Positions 16,364 to 26,550 of a stretch of DNA of 27,971 nt are shown here, piece after piece. The notes beneath the pieces were generated by a model. The model was not told where the DNA came from and searched no databases. It saw only the letters and a list, made by a program, of their open reading frames with translations. The position numbers and the translations under genes are program-made. Every line of letters begins with the position of its first letter. The first letter of the stretch is position 1. Source of the stretch: Pseudomonadota bacterium (GTDB lineage: Bacteria; Pseudomonadota; Alphaproteobacteria; Sphingomonadales; Sphingomonadaceae); contig JAEZIO010000051.1 of the NCBI GenBank assembly GCA_023436615.1, positions 1 to 27,971 of the forward strand, in the 5' to 3' direction.

Positions 16364-17365
16364 CTACTCCACCTCCAGTACGATCTTGCCGACATGCTCT
16401 CCAGCCTCCATCCGGGCGTGCGCCACGGCGGCTCCGGCGAGCGGGATGACGCTGTCGACGACCGGCCTCAGCCGCCCGCTTTCGACATACGGCCAGACCG
16501 TCCGCGCAATCTCGTCAGCGACCATCGTCTTGAATGCGACCGAACGCGGCCGAAGCGTCGATCCGGTCAGCGTGAGCCGGCGCCGCATGAGCTCCGGAAT
16601 ATCGACGGTGACCTTCGCGCCGCGCTGGAATGCGATGGAGACGTGGCGGCCGTCGTCGGCGAGGCAGGGGATATTTCGCACCACATAGTCGCCGCCGACC
16701 ATGTCGAGGACGACCTGCACGCCCCGGCCATCCGTGAGGCGCTTCACTTCCTGCGGGAAGTCCGTGTCGCGGTAATTTATCGCCGCTGCAGCGCCGAGTT
16801 GGAGTGCCCTGGCACACTTCTCGTCCGTCCCGCATGTGACGATCACCGTCAGGCCGAACAGCGTGCCGAGCGCGATCGCCATGGTGCCGATGCCGCTGGT
16901 GCCGCCGTGGACCAGGACCGTGTCGCCGTCCGCCGCGAAGCCGCGCTCGAACAGGTTCGACCAGACCGTGAAGAGCGTCTCCGGAATCGCGGCCGCTTCG
17001 AGCATCGACAGGCCGTCCGGCACGGGAAGGCACGTGCCGGCAGGAGCGACGCAATATTCGGCATAGCCGCCTCCGGCGACCAGCGCGCACATCTTTTGGC
17101 CGATGAGCTGTTCTGCGCTGTCGCCCGCGTCCACCACGACGCCGGAAATCTCGAGCCCAAGTATGTCGGGGGCGCCCGGGGGCGGCGGATAAAGGCCGCG
17201 CCGCTGCAGAATGTCGGGCCGGTTCACCCCTGCGGCCGCCACCTTGACCAGGACTTCGCCGGGTCCCGGTCGCGGCACCGGCCGCTCCACCACCGCCAGT
17301 TCTTCCGCTCCATCCGGCTGCGGAGCGACGACGGCCTTCATCGTCGAGGGAATGGCATGGGTCAC
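16364..17365 (-). CDS. NAD(P)H:quinone oxidoreductase, PIG3-like (zinc-free MDR)
   Basis: This 333-aa medium-chain dehydrogenase/reductase lacks the structural zinc Cys cluster and carries the nucleotide motif VLVHGGTSGIGTMAIAL. N-terminal features are MKAVVAPQPDGAEELAVVERPVPRPGPGEVLVKVAAAGVNRPDILQRRGLYPPPPG and LGLEISGVVVDAG. The C-terminal half has DMVGGDYVVRNIPCLADDGRHVSIAFQRG, LRPRSVAFK and HARMEAGEHVGKIVLEV, as in the PIG3 quinone oxidoreductase subfamily. It probably reduces quinones with NADPH in the cytoplasm. The start is taken as GTG 17365 because VTHAIPSTMKAV resembles the usual 'IPxTMxAV' N-terminus; ATG 17341 is an alternative. It is divergent from the DUF1192 gene, 48 nt apart. 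Confidence 0.9.
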   Translation of the reverse strand: MTHAIPSTMKAVVAPQPDGAEELAVVERPVPRPGPGEVLVKVAAAGVNRPDILQRRGLYPPPPGAPDILGLEISGVVVDAGDSAEQLIGQKMCALVAGGGYAEYCVAPAGTCLPVPDGLSMLEAAAIPETLFTVWSNLFERGFAADGDTVLVHGGTSGIGTMAIALGTLFGLTVIVTCGTDEKCARALQLGAAAAINYRDTDFPQEVKRLTDGRGVQVVLDMVGGDYVVRNIPCLADDGRHVSIAFQRGAKVTVDIPELMRRRLTLTGSTLRPRSVAFKTMVADEIARTVWPYVESGRLRPVVDSVIPLAGAAVAHARMEAGEHVGKIVLEVE

Positions 17366-17375
17366 GACGCGGGGC

Positions 17376-17403
17376 TTATTGACTTGGGGGCGGGTCGGGT
17401 CAA
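17376..17403 (-). promoter_or_regulatory. Candidate sigma-70-like promoter for qor
   Basis: On the minus strand, TTGACC (17403-17398) and CAATAA (17381-17376) are 16 nt apart within the 48-nt divergent gap. The -10 match is only fair. If real, the transcript would begin just a few bases before the GTG, giving a near-leaderless mRNA, or about 28 nt before the alternative ATG. Confidence 0.3.
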
Positions 17404-17413
17404 CGACTCCGCC

Positions 17414-17617
17414 ATGGACCTCGACGAACTCTTTCCAAGCAAACCCGACGACCCGGTCGAGGCGCTGAAGAAGCAGGACCTCGACCCGCTGTCGATCGAT
17501 GAGCTGGGCGCGCGGATCGAGGCTCTCAAGGAAGAGATCGCGCGCGTGGAAGCGCATATCGCGCGCGCCACGACGCACCGCTCGGCAGCCGAAGAGCTAT
17601 TCAAGAAGCCTTCCTGA
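17414..17617 (+). CDS. DUF1192 family small protein
   Basis: This is a 67-aa protein of the alphaproteobacterial DUF1192 family (PF06698). It begins MDLDELFPSKPDDPVEALKKQDLDPLSIDELGARIEALKEEI and ends as a charged helix (ARVEAHIARATTHRSAAEELFKK). The conserved LDPLSIDELGARI segment and the predicted coiled-coil tail are the family marks. The function is unknown; the protein is soluble and acidic. The frame is open far upstream, but that part is antisense to qor and not coding. The divergent arrangement with the quinone oxidoreductase is, as I recall, common in this class of bacteria. Confidence 0.85.
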   Translation: MDLDELFPSKPDDPVEALKKQDLDPLSIDELGARIEALKEEIARVEAHIARATTHRSAAEELFKKPS

Positions 17618-17762
17618 CTGTCTCATTCACCGCAAGCACAGCCAGCCTCCTCTAGAAACTGGGGATAAGCAGGCACGCGCCCCTTGATTGGGCGTTCGGT
17701 GCATATGACATTGTTCTTACGAGAGCCCGGGTTCTCCCGGAGCGGTGGGAGTACCAACCTAA
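17618..17762 (+). promoter_or_regulatory. clpA upstream region
   Basis: This 145-nt gap holds no gene; clpS, which often precedes clpA, is absent. It contains TTGATT (17684-17689) and a TATGAC-like box (17704-17709), spaced too closely for a good sigma-70 promoter. A CTTG (17683-17686) with CATATGA starting 15 nt later only loosely resembles the alphaproteobacterial heat-shock form. A CCGGG-TTCT-CCCGG stem lies in the leader before GGTGGGAG, the likely ribosome-binding site. Confidence 0.3.
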
Positions 17763-20090
<2,328 letters not shown>

Positions 20091-20116
20091 ATCTATTCCG
20101 CCTTGCTGACGCGGGT

Positions 20117-20133
20117 CCCGCGCAGCGCGCGGG
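20117..20133 (+). terminator. Possible clpA terminator-like hairpin
   Basis: CCCGCGC-AGC-GCGCGGG is a perfect 7-bp stem 27 nt after the clpA stop, but it has no T tract, so factor-independent termination is doubtful. Further on in the same 185-nt gap, AGCGTT (20188-20193) and AACGCT (20203-20208) form a second dyad that could be an operator for the peptidase run. Nothing else was recognised. Confidence 0.35.
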
Positions 20134-20275
20134 CTGCCGGCCGGCACAGCGCCGCGACCGCCGCCCCGCGGATGAGGCTTCCACTCGAGCGTTGCACTAA
20201 CTAACGCTAAGGCCGCGCGATTCTCCGGCCGGCGGGCGCTGCCGGCTGCCATTCTGTGCGTTCGTTGGAGAGACA

Positions 20276-21991
20276 ATGAAACAGACCCGCTTCCACCTGC
20301 TCGCGGCCAGTGCGCTCGCGATTCTTGCCGCCCCCGCTGTGGCCCAGGACATGGGCCCATTCGACCCCGCGCGTCTCTCCGCGATCGACAAGACGATTTC
20401 CGACGATTCGTTCGAGGGCCGCGGACCCGCGACGCGCGCCGAGACGAAGACCATCGAATATATCGCGGCGCAGCTCAAAGCCGCGGGCGTGCAGCCGGGC
20501 GGCGACGTGGTCAACGGCCAGCGCCAGTGGACCCAGAACGTCCCGTTGCTCCAGTCGAGCTGGACAGGCACGCCCGCGATCACGCTCGACCTCGCCGGAA
20601 AGCCCGTGACGCTGACGCAGGGCGAGGAGATCGCCGCGCGCTCACCGACAAACGGGATGAAGGGCCTCGATCTCAACAGCGTGCCCCTCGTTTTCGCCGG
20701 TTACGGTGTGAAGGCCCCCGAGCGCGGCTGGGACGACTTCAAGGGCCAGGACATGCGCGGGAAGATCATGGTCGTGCTGATCAACGACCCCGACTTCGAA
20801 GGCGGTGAAGGCGATTTCGGCGGCAAGGCCATGACCTATTACGGCCGCTGGACCTACAAATATGAGGAAGGCGCTCGCCAGGGCGCGGCCGGCGTGCTCG
20901 TGATCCACGAGACCGATCCGGCGAGCTACGGCTGGAACACGGTCAAGAATTCGAACACCAATACGATGTTCGACATCGTGCGCGACAATCCGGCCTCGGC
21001 GCATCCGCCGCTCGAAGCCTGGATCCAGCGCGATCTCGCGACGCGGATCTTCGCCGCCTCCGGACTGGATTTCGGCGCAATGAAAGCGGCGGCTCGAAAG
21101 AAGAATTTCAAGCCGGTTCCGCTAAAGGCAACGCTGTCGGTGAAGGGACCGGCCGACGCGCGCGTCATTACGTCGCACAATGTCGTAGGGTGGCTGCCGG
21201 GCACGAAATATCCGGACGAAACAGTGATCTATACGGCGCACTGGGACCATCTCGGCATCGGCAAGCCCGACGAGACCGGCGACACCATCTATAACGGCGC
21301 CATGGATAACGCGACGGGCATCGCCCAATTGATCGAGCAGGCGCGCGTGTTCGCGAGCGAGCCGCGCAGCCAACGGTCAGTCGTGTTCCTCGCCGTCACC
21401 GCAGAGGAAAAGGGCCTGCTCGGCTCCGAATATTATGCGCAGAACCCACTGTTCGCGGCGGGCAAGACGGCCTGCGTGATCAACACGGATGGCGGCTCTA
21501 TCTATGGACCGGCCAAGAACTTCACAATTTCGGGCAATGCCAAGCTCGGCCTTCTCGACATGCTGATCGCTGAAGGGAAGAAGCAGGGCCGCTATTACAC
21601 CCCCGATCCGCATCCGGAGGCCGGCTACTTCTTCCGCTCCGACCATTTCCCGTTCGCGAAGATCGGAGTCCCCGCGATCAGCTTCGGCGACGGCAACGAT
21701 CTCGTGAACGGCGGCATCAAGCGCGGCGAGGCGCTGGCCAAGGAATATACCGAGAAGCATTACCACCAGCCGAGTGACGAATGGTCGCCGAGCTGGGATT
21801 TCCGCGGAATGGCCGAGGACACCAACCTGCTCCACAAGCTCGGCCGCGACCTCGCCAATTCGCGCGCGTGGCCGAACTGGAGTCCCGACAGCGAGTTCCG
21901 CGCCGCGCGCGACCGGACCGCGGGGGAACGCGGCGAAAGTGCCGCGCCGCCGGCGCCTGCCGCTCAGCCCACGAAAGGCGAACGCGGTTGA
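20276..21991 (+). CDS. Exported M28-family zinc metallopeptidase
   Basis: This 571-aa protein has a Sec signal peptide (MKQTRFHLLAASALAILAAPAVA, cleavage before QD at about 24). A PA-like insert spans about residues 130-300 (VFAGYGVKAPERGWDDF, GKIMVVLINDPDF, GAAGVLVIHET). It leads into an M28 catalytic domain: AHWDHLG (His322, Asp324), DNATG (bridging Asp344), TAEEKGLLGSEYY (Glu377/Glu378), NTDGG (Asp405) and HYHQPSDE (His497). It is probably a co-catalytic di-zinc aminopeptidase working in the periplasm. The tail is disordered and Pro/Ala rich. An ATG preceded by GGAGAG marks the start. The stop overlaps the TTG of the next gene by 4 nt, and four genes follow one another on this strand. Confidence 0.93.
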   Translation: MKQTRFHLLAASALAILAAPAVAQDMGPFDPARLSAIDKTISDDSFEGRGPATRAETKTIEYIAAQLKAAGVQPGGDVVNGQRQWTQNVPLLQSSWTGTPAITLDLAGKPVTLTQGEEIAARSPTNGMKGLDLNSVPLVFAGYGVKAPERGWDDFKGQDMRGKIMVVLINDPDFEGGEGDFGGKAMTYYGRWTYKYEEGARQGAAGVLVIHETDPASYGWNTVKNSNTNTMFDIVRDNPASAHPPLEAWIQRDLATRIFAASGLDFGAMKAAARKKNFKPVPLKATLSVKGPADARVITSHNVVGWLPGTKYPDETVIYTAHWDHLGIGKPDETGDTIYNGAMDNATGIAQLIEQARVFASEPRSQRSVVFLAVTAEEKGLLGSEYYAQNPLFAAGKTACVINTDGGSIYGPAKNFTISGNAKLGLLDMLIAEGKKQGRYYTPDPHPEAGYFFRSDHFPFAKIGVPAISFGDGNDLVNGGIKRGEALAKEYTEKHYHQPSDEWSPSWDFRGMAEDTNLLHKLGRDLANSRAWPNWSPDSEFRAARDRTAGERGESAAPPAPAAQPTKGERG

Positions 21992-22500
21992 GTGAAACGC
22001 TCCAGCCCGCCCTTCCCGACGAGCTGGACGAGCGGGCGGAGCGGCTCATGCGACGCCTGTGCGACCAGGGCCTCACCGTCGCGACCGCGGAGAGCTGCAC
22101 CGGCGGCATGCTGGCCGCGCTGCTGACGGACATCGAAGGAGCCGGCCACGGCTTCGAGCGCGGCTTCGTCACGTACACGAAGGATTCCAAAGCCCAGTTG
22201 CTCGGGATCTCGCGCGGCCTTCTGGAGCACAACGAAGCCGTGTCCGAGGCCGTCGCGCGAGCAATGGCGGAAGGCGCCTTGTCGAAGTCCAAGGCCGACC
22301 TCGCCCTCGGGGTGACTGGGTTCGCCGGGCCGGCGGCCGGAGGCTGCGAGGAAGGGCTAGTGCACATGGCGCTCGCGCGGCGCGGCCGCCGGACCCGGCA
22401 TCGCGTGGGGCATTTCGGACCCGCTGGCCGCGGGCCCGTGCGCATCAAGACGCTCCACGCTATGCTGGAGATGCTTCAGGAGTCGCTCGACGAGCGCTGA
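21988..22500 (+). CDS. CinA C-terminal domain family amidase (PncC-like)
   Basis: This is a 170-aa stand-alone CinA C-terminal domain, the fold of nicotinamide-nucleotide amidase PncC, which deamidates NMN to NaMN. Marks are VATAESCTGGMLAALLTDIEGA, FERGFVTYTKDSKAQLLGIS, VSEAVARAMAEGAL and ALGVTGFAGP; most family members read GIAGP or GVSGIAGP at the last site. The start is taken as TTG at 21988 because LSETLQPALP matches the familiar sphingomonad N-terminus (SETLxPALP). It overlaps the peptidase stop (TTGA). NMN amidase activity is inferred from the family only. A 15-nt gap leads to the GST gene. Confidence 0.88.
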   Translation: MSETLQPALPDELDERAERLMRRLCDQGLTVATAESCTGGMLAALLTDIEGAGHGFERGFVTYTKDSKAQLLGISRGLLEHNEAVSEAVARAMAEGALSKSKADLALGVTGFAGPAAGGCEEGLVHMALARRGRRTRHRVGHFGPAGRGPVRIKTLHAMLEMLQESLDER

Positions 22501-22515
22501 ACACGGAGGGCACGA

Positions 22516-23154
22516 ATGGCTGACCTCGTTTTTTACACCAATCCCCAATCGCGCGGTCGTATCGTGCGCTGGATGCTCGAAGAGATCGGGCAGCCTTACC
22601 AAACCGAGATCGTCGCCTATGATCGCATGAAAGGCAGCGACTATCTGGCCGTGAACCCGATGGGAAAGGTTCCAGCGATCAGGCACGGCAGCCACACCGT
22701 GACGGAATGCGCGGCGATATGCGCCTACCTCGCCGACGCCTTCCCCGAAGCAGACCTCGGCCCGCGCAACGACGAGAAAGCCGATTACTATCGCTGGATG
22801 TTCTACGCCGCCGGGCCTGTCGAGCAGGCGGTGACGAACAGAGCGGCGGGGTGGGAGCCCACGGAGGACAAGGGCCGGATGTTCGGATACGGCAACTTCG
22901 ACAAAGTGGTGGCCGTGCTCGACGAGCTATTCTCGGTGCGCGAGTATGTCTGCGGCGACCGTTTCACGGCGGCGGATATTTACGTCGGCTCGCAGATCAT
23001 GTTCCCGTTGCAGTTCGGCATGCTTCCGGTTCGCGAGAGCTTCAGCCGTTACCGCGACCGCCTTACGGCCCGCGAGGCATACAAGCGCGCGGTGCAGCTG
23101 GACGACGAGGCGCAGGCGCAGATGCAGCCCCCCGCGCAGCCGCAGCCGGCATAG
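22516..23154 (+). CDS. Glutathione S-transferase family protein
   Basis: This is a 212-aa GST with an N-terminal thioredoxin-like domain (LVFYTNPQSRGRIVRWMLEEIGQPYQTEIV...YLAVNPMGKVPAIRHGSHTVTECAAICAYLADAFP) and a C-terminal helical domain (REYVCGDRFTAADIYVGSQI). The VPAI cis-proline and the TECAAI glutathione-gamma-glutamyl site (ES/EC type) are intact. Ser12 of PQSRGR is the likely thiol-activating position. The tail is Gln/Pro rich (QAQMQPPAQPQPA). A clear GGAGGG sits 5 nt before the ATG. It belongs to the beta/theta-like bacterial group; the substrate is unknown. It is probably co-transcribed with the amidase and the hydrolase that follows 5 nt later. Confidence 0.92.
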   Translation: MADLVFYTNPQSRGRIVRWMLEEIGQPYQTEIVAYDRMKGSDYLAVNPMGKVPAIRHGSHTVTECAAICAYLADAFPEADLGPRNDEKADYYRWMFYAAGPVEQAVTNRAAGWEPTEDKGRMFGYGNFDKVVAVLDELFSVREYVCGDRFTAADIYVGSQIMFPLQFGMLPVRESFSRYRDRLTAREAYKRAVQLDDEAQAQMQPPAQPQPA

Positions 23155-23159
23155 CGCGG

Positions 23160-24020
23160 ATGGACGGAGTCCTGCGCCAGCAGGCGATCGATCTCTACGA
23201 TCGCTTCACGCATGAAGGGATGGACCGGCGGGTGTTCATGTCGCGAATGGTCGCGATCGCCGGAAGCGCCGTTGCCGCCGAAGCGCTCATCGCATCGATT
23301 GCCGCATCGCCTGCCGCCGCCGCGATCGTTCCGCCTCGCGATTCCCGCTTGCGGATCGGCGGGCGCACCTTCGGCAATGGCTATCGCGCCTACGTCGCCG
23401 AACCGCGGAGGCGACGCTCGAAAGGCATCGTGCTCATCATCCACGAGAACCGCGGCCTCAACGACCATATCCGCGACGTCGCGCGCCGTGCGGCCGTGGC
23501 GGGCTACCGCGCGATCGCTCCGGACATGCTGTCGCCGGTCGGCGGAACGCCTGCCAACGAGGACGCGGCCCGCGAGGCGATCGGCAAGCTCAACCTGTCG
23601 CGCTCGATCGCCGCGGGCGCCGGCATAGTCGGCGAGCTCGCGTCGGCCAGCCGCACGACCAGAGTCGGCGCCGTCGGGTTCTGCTGGGGCGGCGGTTTCG
23701 TGAACCGGCTCGCCGCGGCCGCTGGGAGCAACCTGGCCGCCGCCGTTTCCTTCTACGGACCCGCGCCCGATCCGGCGGACGCGTTCCGCGTGGCCGCGCC
23801 GATGCAATTCCACCTCGCAGGCCTCGACAAGCGGGTCGCCGAGACCGCCTGGCCTTGGATCGAGGCGCTGGCGAAGGAAGGCAAAGCGGTCGAGGCATTC
23901 AACTACGCCCGCGTCAACCACGCCTTCCACAACGACACCTCGGCCGAGCGTTACGACCGGCCCGCGGCGACGCTCGCCTGGCGGCGCACGCTCGATTTCT
24001 TCGCGCGCCACCTCGCATGA
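23160..24020 (+). CDS. Dienelactone hydrolase family protein with Tat-like signal
   Basis: This 286-aa alpha/beta hydrolase belongs to the dienelactone hydrolase family. The N-terminus MDGVLRQQAIDLYDRFTHEGMDRRVFMSRMVAIAGSAVAAEAL has a twin-Arg (23-24) followed by a hydrophobic stretch and Ala-rich cleavage region, as in Tat substrates, so a periplasmic enzyme is likely. Catalytic candidates are Cys175 (GFCWGGGF), Asp223 (HLAGLDKRV) and His254 (RVNHAFHND), with Glu96 in IIHENRGLNDHI. The ATG at 23160 lies 5 nt after the GST stop. The substrate is unknown; chlorocatechol pathway genes are not present. A bidirectional terminator follows. Confidence 0.9.
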   Translation: MDGVLRQQAIDLYDRFTHEGMDRRVFMSRMVAIAGSAVAAEALIASIAASPAAAAIVPPRDSRLRIGGRTFGNGYRAYVAEPRRRRSKGIVLIIHENRGLNDHIRDVARRAAVAGYRAIAPDMLSPVGGTPANEDAAREAIGKLNLSRSIAAGAGIVGELASASRTTRVGAVGFCWGGGFVNRLAAAAGSNLAAAVSFYGPAPDPADAFRVAAPMQFHLAGLDKRVAETAWPWIEALAKEGKAVEAFNYARVNHAFHNDTSAERYDRPAATLAWRRTLDFFARHLA

Positions 24021-24025
24021 AAAAA

Positions 24026-24047
24026 GGGCCGGCGTTTCCGCCGGCCC
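24026..24047. terminator. Bidirectional rho-independent terminator
   Basis: GGGCCGGC-GTTTCC-GCCGGCCC is an 8-bp perfect stem in the 51-nt gap between two convergent genes. On the minus strand it is followed by a T6-type run (bases 24025-24020), and on the plus strand by TCGTGTTT. It probably ends the hydrolase and the Bax-inhibitor transcripts alike. Confidence 0.85.
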
Positions 24048-24071
24048 TCGTGTTTGCAGCTGGCGCTCGCC

Positions 24072-24824
24072 CTAGCGGCGATCGCCCATGAACTGCAGCA
24101 GGAACATGAACATGTTGATGAAGTCGAGATAGAGGCTCAGCGCGCCCATGATCACGACCTTGCCCATCATGTCGCTGCCGGCGACATAGGCGTACATGCT
24201 CTTGATCCGCTGCGTGTCGTAGGCAGTGAGGCCTGCGAACAGAAGCACGCCGATGGCGCTGATCGCCAGCATCATCGCGGGCGACTGCAGGAAGAAGTTG
24301 ATCAGCATCGCGACCAGCAGGCCGACGACGCCCATGATCAGGAACGTGCCCCAGCCGGAAAGGTCCTTCTTGGTCGTGTAGCCCCACAGGCTGAGACCGG
24401 CGAAGGCGGCCGCGACCGCGAAGAAGGTCTGGGCGATCGACACTCCGGTGAAGGTGATGAAGATGGTCGACATCGACAGGCCCATCACCGTCGCAAAAGC
24501 CCAGAAGAGCATCTGCAACGTGCCCGTCGACATGCGGTTGAGACCGAAGCTCATCGCCATGACGAAGCCGAGCGGCGCCAGGGTGATGATCCACCCGAGC
24601 ATGCTCATGCCAGTGCCCGCCTCATTGACGAGAACGCCGGCCGCATAAGGCGCGAACAGCAGGGCGACGATGCCCGTCAGAAGGACACCGGAAGCCATGT
24701 AGTTGTAAACGGACAGCATGTAGGACCGCAGGCCCGCATCGCGCGCGGCGCGCGGAACGCCTACCGTGACGGCGGGGTCGTAGCCGCTCGTGCTCGTGCG
24801 CGGGTCAAACTGGTTCTGCATCAT
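24072..24824 (-). CDS. Bax inhibitor-1 / YccA-family membrane protein
   Basis: This is a 250-aa integral membrane protein with about seven hydrophobic helices. The family segments are YNYMASGVLLTGIVALLF, GLNRMSTGTLQMLFWAFATVMGLSMSTIFITFTGVSIAQTFFAVAAAFAGLSLWGYTTKKDLSGWGTFLIMGVVGLLVAMLIN and AGLTAYDTQRIKSMY, then ALSLYLDFINMFMFLLQFMG. These match the BI-1 / YbhL / YccA group (UPF0005), inner-membrane proteins thought to be pH-sensitive calcium leak channels or FtsH-linked regulators. The ATG at 24824 is preceded by AAGGAGAAATG, a clear Shine-Dalgarno. The 133-nt gap before the next gene upstream (DUF4956) includes a terminator. Confidence 0.93.
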   Translation of the reverse strand: MMQNQFDPRTSTSGYDPAVTVGVPRAARDAGLRSYMLSVYNYMASGVLLTGIVALLFAPYAAGVLVNEAGTGMSMLGWIITLAPLGFVMAMSFGLNRMSTGTLQMLFWAFATVMGLSMSTIFITFTGVSIAQTFFAVAAAFAGLSLWGYTTKKDLSGWGTFLIMGVVGLLVAMLINFFLQSPAMMLAISAIGVLLFAGLTAYDTQRIKSMYAYVAGSDMMGKVVIMGALSLYLDFINMFMFLLQFMGDRR

Positions 24825-24896
24825 TTCTCCTTACGGACGGGCTAAGGGCCCGTGCTCCCATCGCCAATATCGGCAATGGCAGAGGGGCTTTCAAGC

Positions 24897-24919
24897 AAAA
24901 CCGGACACTTCGGCGTCCG
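24897..24919 (-). terminator. Rho-independent terminator after DUF4956
   Basis: CGGAC-a-C-TTCG-G-c-GTCCG forms a stem with one A-C mismatch capped by a C(UUCG)G tetraloop. On the minus strand it is followed by GTTTTGC. It lies 38 nt after the DUF4956 stop. A second 6-bp stem (GGGCCG/CGGCCC, 24930-24949) precedes it. Confidence 0.65.
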
Positions 24920-24957
24920 ATTTCGGAAGGGGCCGGCTCTTGACGGCCCGCTGCGGC

Positions 24958-25623
24958 TCACTTGTTCTTTTTCTTGTCCGGTTCTGGCGGCGCGGATTCA
25001 TCGATTCCGTCGAAGTCGGCCAGGTAACGCTTCATGCCCTTGCGTTCGCCATATTCGATCATCCACAGCACGCAGAAGCAGTAGTTGAGCGCGATGCTCA
25101 CCACCGCTGCGAGCTCCACCGCGCCGATGCCCGCCGAGAGGCCGATCGCCACCGCTGCCAGGATGAACAATGCATCGCCCGAGCTTTTGAGCGAATTCCT
25201 GAACCGAACCGCGCCGGCGATGCCTGCGAGCGAGAAGGCGAGCGCCAGCGAATTCTGGACGATGATGACGATGCCGGTCACCACGATCGGGAGCATCAGG
25301 ATCGTATTGACGAGGGACTGGTCATATTCCTCGCCGCTGCGGACGGTCATGTAGACCCAGGTGACCGGAAGCGCGGCGAGTAGCGCGCCGATGATCGCGA
25401 CGACGAGCCAGAACAGGCTCTGGCCGAGGTTGCCGACATGCTCCGCGCGTATCGCCTCGGTGCCTTGTAGCGGATTGTGGCTGGGCTGGGTGATCAGCGT
25501 CTCGACGCCGCCGATCGGAAGATAGCCGCGGGAATCCGGCCACACGGTGATCGCCAGGAACACCAGCACCGCGATGACCACATAATAAGCGGTCAACTGA
25601 CCGATCAGCCTGGTTGCGCGCAT
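24958..25623 (-). CDS. DUF4956 membrane protein
   Basis: This is a 221-aa membrane protein of the DUF4956 family (PF16316). Hydrophobic helices lie at about 10-27, 68-91, 103-121, 126-138, 150-166 and 168-188. The diagnostic segment is LAFSLAGIAGAVRFRNSLKSSGDALFILAAVAIGLSAGIGAVELA, with the conserved RFR followed by a loop Asp and a Gly-rich helix. The tail is charged and ends in KKKNK. The family has no assigned activity, but in many bacteria it is encoded beside VTC-type polyphosphate polymerase domains. Here it lies 44 nt downstream of ppk2 on the same strand, which supports a link to polyphosphate. Function remains inference. Confidence 0.82.
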   Translation of the reverse strand: MRATRLIGQLTAYYVVIAVLVFLAITVWPDSRGYLPIGGVETLITQPSHNPLQGTEAIRAEHVGNLGQSLFWLVVAIIGALLAALPVTWVYMTVRSGEEYDQSLVNTILMLPIVVTGIVIIVQNSLALAFSLAGIAGAVRFRNSLKSSGDALFILAAVAIGLSAGIGAVELAAVVSIALNYCFCVLWMIEYGERKGMKRYLADFDGIDESAPPEPDKKKNK

Positions 25624-25667
25624 GAATTTCCCCCCTTCATTGCTGCCATTTTCGCCGTCGCGCCGCT

Positions 25668-26522
25668 CTACATCAGTCCTTCGCCTTTGGTGTCTCGCGG
25701 CGCCGTTTCGATCGGATAGGGCGCGATCGGCTGCAGGACGCCATAGCTTTCCTTGAGCGGCTCACCGTCGAGAGCCGGCCAGTCGATGTCCTTCACCGGC
25801 AAGCTTGTGTCCGGGACCCGGTCCAGGAAGTCGCGCAGGAGGGTCAGCCGCCCGAGCGCCTGATCGTTGAAGTCCACCAAAGTCCACGGCGCGAAGTCCG
25901 TATGCGTCGCTTCGAGCATGCGCTCGCGCGCGTCGGTATAAGCCTGGTAGCGCGTGCGCGCGTGGACATCGATCGGCGACAGCTTCCATCGCTTCAGGGG
26001 ATTGCGCAGGCGGTTGGCGAAGCGTTCTTCCTGCCGGTCCTGGTCGCAGCAGAGCCAGTATTTGAATAGCAGCACGCCGTCGTCCACGAGATGCCGCTCG
26101 AATTCCGGAACCGCCTTGAAGAAGGCGTTCGTGTCCTGGTCGGAGCAGAACCCCATGACGGGCTCGACGCCCGCGCGGTTGTACCAGCTGCGGTCGAACA
26201 GCGTCAGCTCGCCCTTCGCCGGGAGATAGGGGATGTAGCGCTGGAAATACCACTGGCCGCGCTCGCGCTCGCTCGGGCTCGGAAGCGCTGCGACGCGGCA
26301 CTGCCGCGGGTTTAGCACCCGGGCAATCATGTCGATCGACCCGCCCTTGCCCGCGGTGTCGCGCCCCTCGAAGATGATGACGATGCGCTGGCCCGTCTCG
26401 GCGACCCAGCGCGACAGCGCCGCGAGCTCCTTGAGCAGCGGCTTCGCGAGCGCTTCATATTCCGGGTAGCTGAGCTTCCTGGCTTCGCTCAATTCCCTCT
26501 CCCCCGATCGCGAATGTGACAT
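25668..26522 (-). CDS. ppk2: Polyphosphate kinase 2 family protein
   Basis: This 284-aa kinase of the thymidylate-kinase-like PPK2 fold transfers phosphate between polyphosphate and nucleotides, usually making NTPs or NDPs from polyphosphate. Walker A is GRDTAGKGG (53-61), the Walker B / lid Asp-Arg is LTLFDRSWYNRAGVE (Asp110, Arg111), and WYFQRYIPYLPAKGE, FERHLVDDGVLLFKYWL and KRWKLSPID are typical. One kinase domain makes it a class I-like enzyme; nucleotide preference cannot be read safely. The start ATG at 26522 gives MSHSRSGERELSEARKLSYPEYE; the frame stays open upstream but is antisense to thpR. It is divergent from thpR with a 28-nt gap, and DUF4956 follows. Confidence 0.92.
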   Translation of the reverse strand: MSHSRSGERELSEARKLSYPEYEALAKPLLKELAALSRWVAETGQRIVIIFEGRDTAGKGGSIDMIARVLNPRQCRVAALPSPSERERGQWYFQRYIPYLPAKGELTLFDRSWYNRAGVEPVMGFCSDQDTNAFFKAVPEFERHLVDDGVLLFKYWLCCDQDRQEERFANRLRNPLKRWKLSPIDVHARTRYQAYTDARERMLEATHTDFAPWTLVDFNDQALGRLTLLRDFLDRVPDTSLPVKDIDWPALDGEPLKESYGVLQPIAPYPIETAPRDTKGEGLM

Positions 26523-26550
26523 CAGCCGAACAGATCGGCAATCTCCCCCG

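Noticed and set aside
17618..17762. clpS upstream of clpA
   Set aside because: The gap is too short (145 nt) and none of its frames shows ClpS features.
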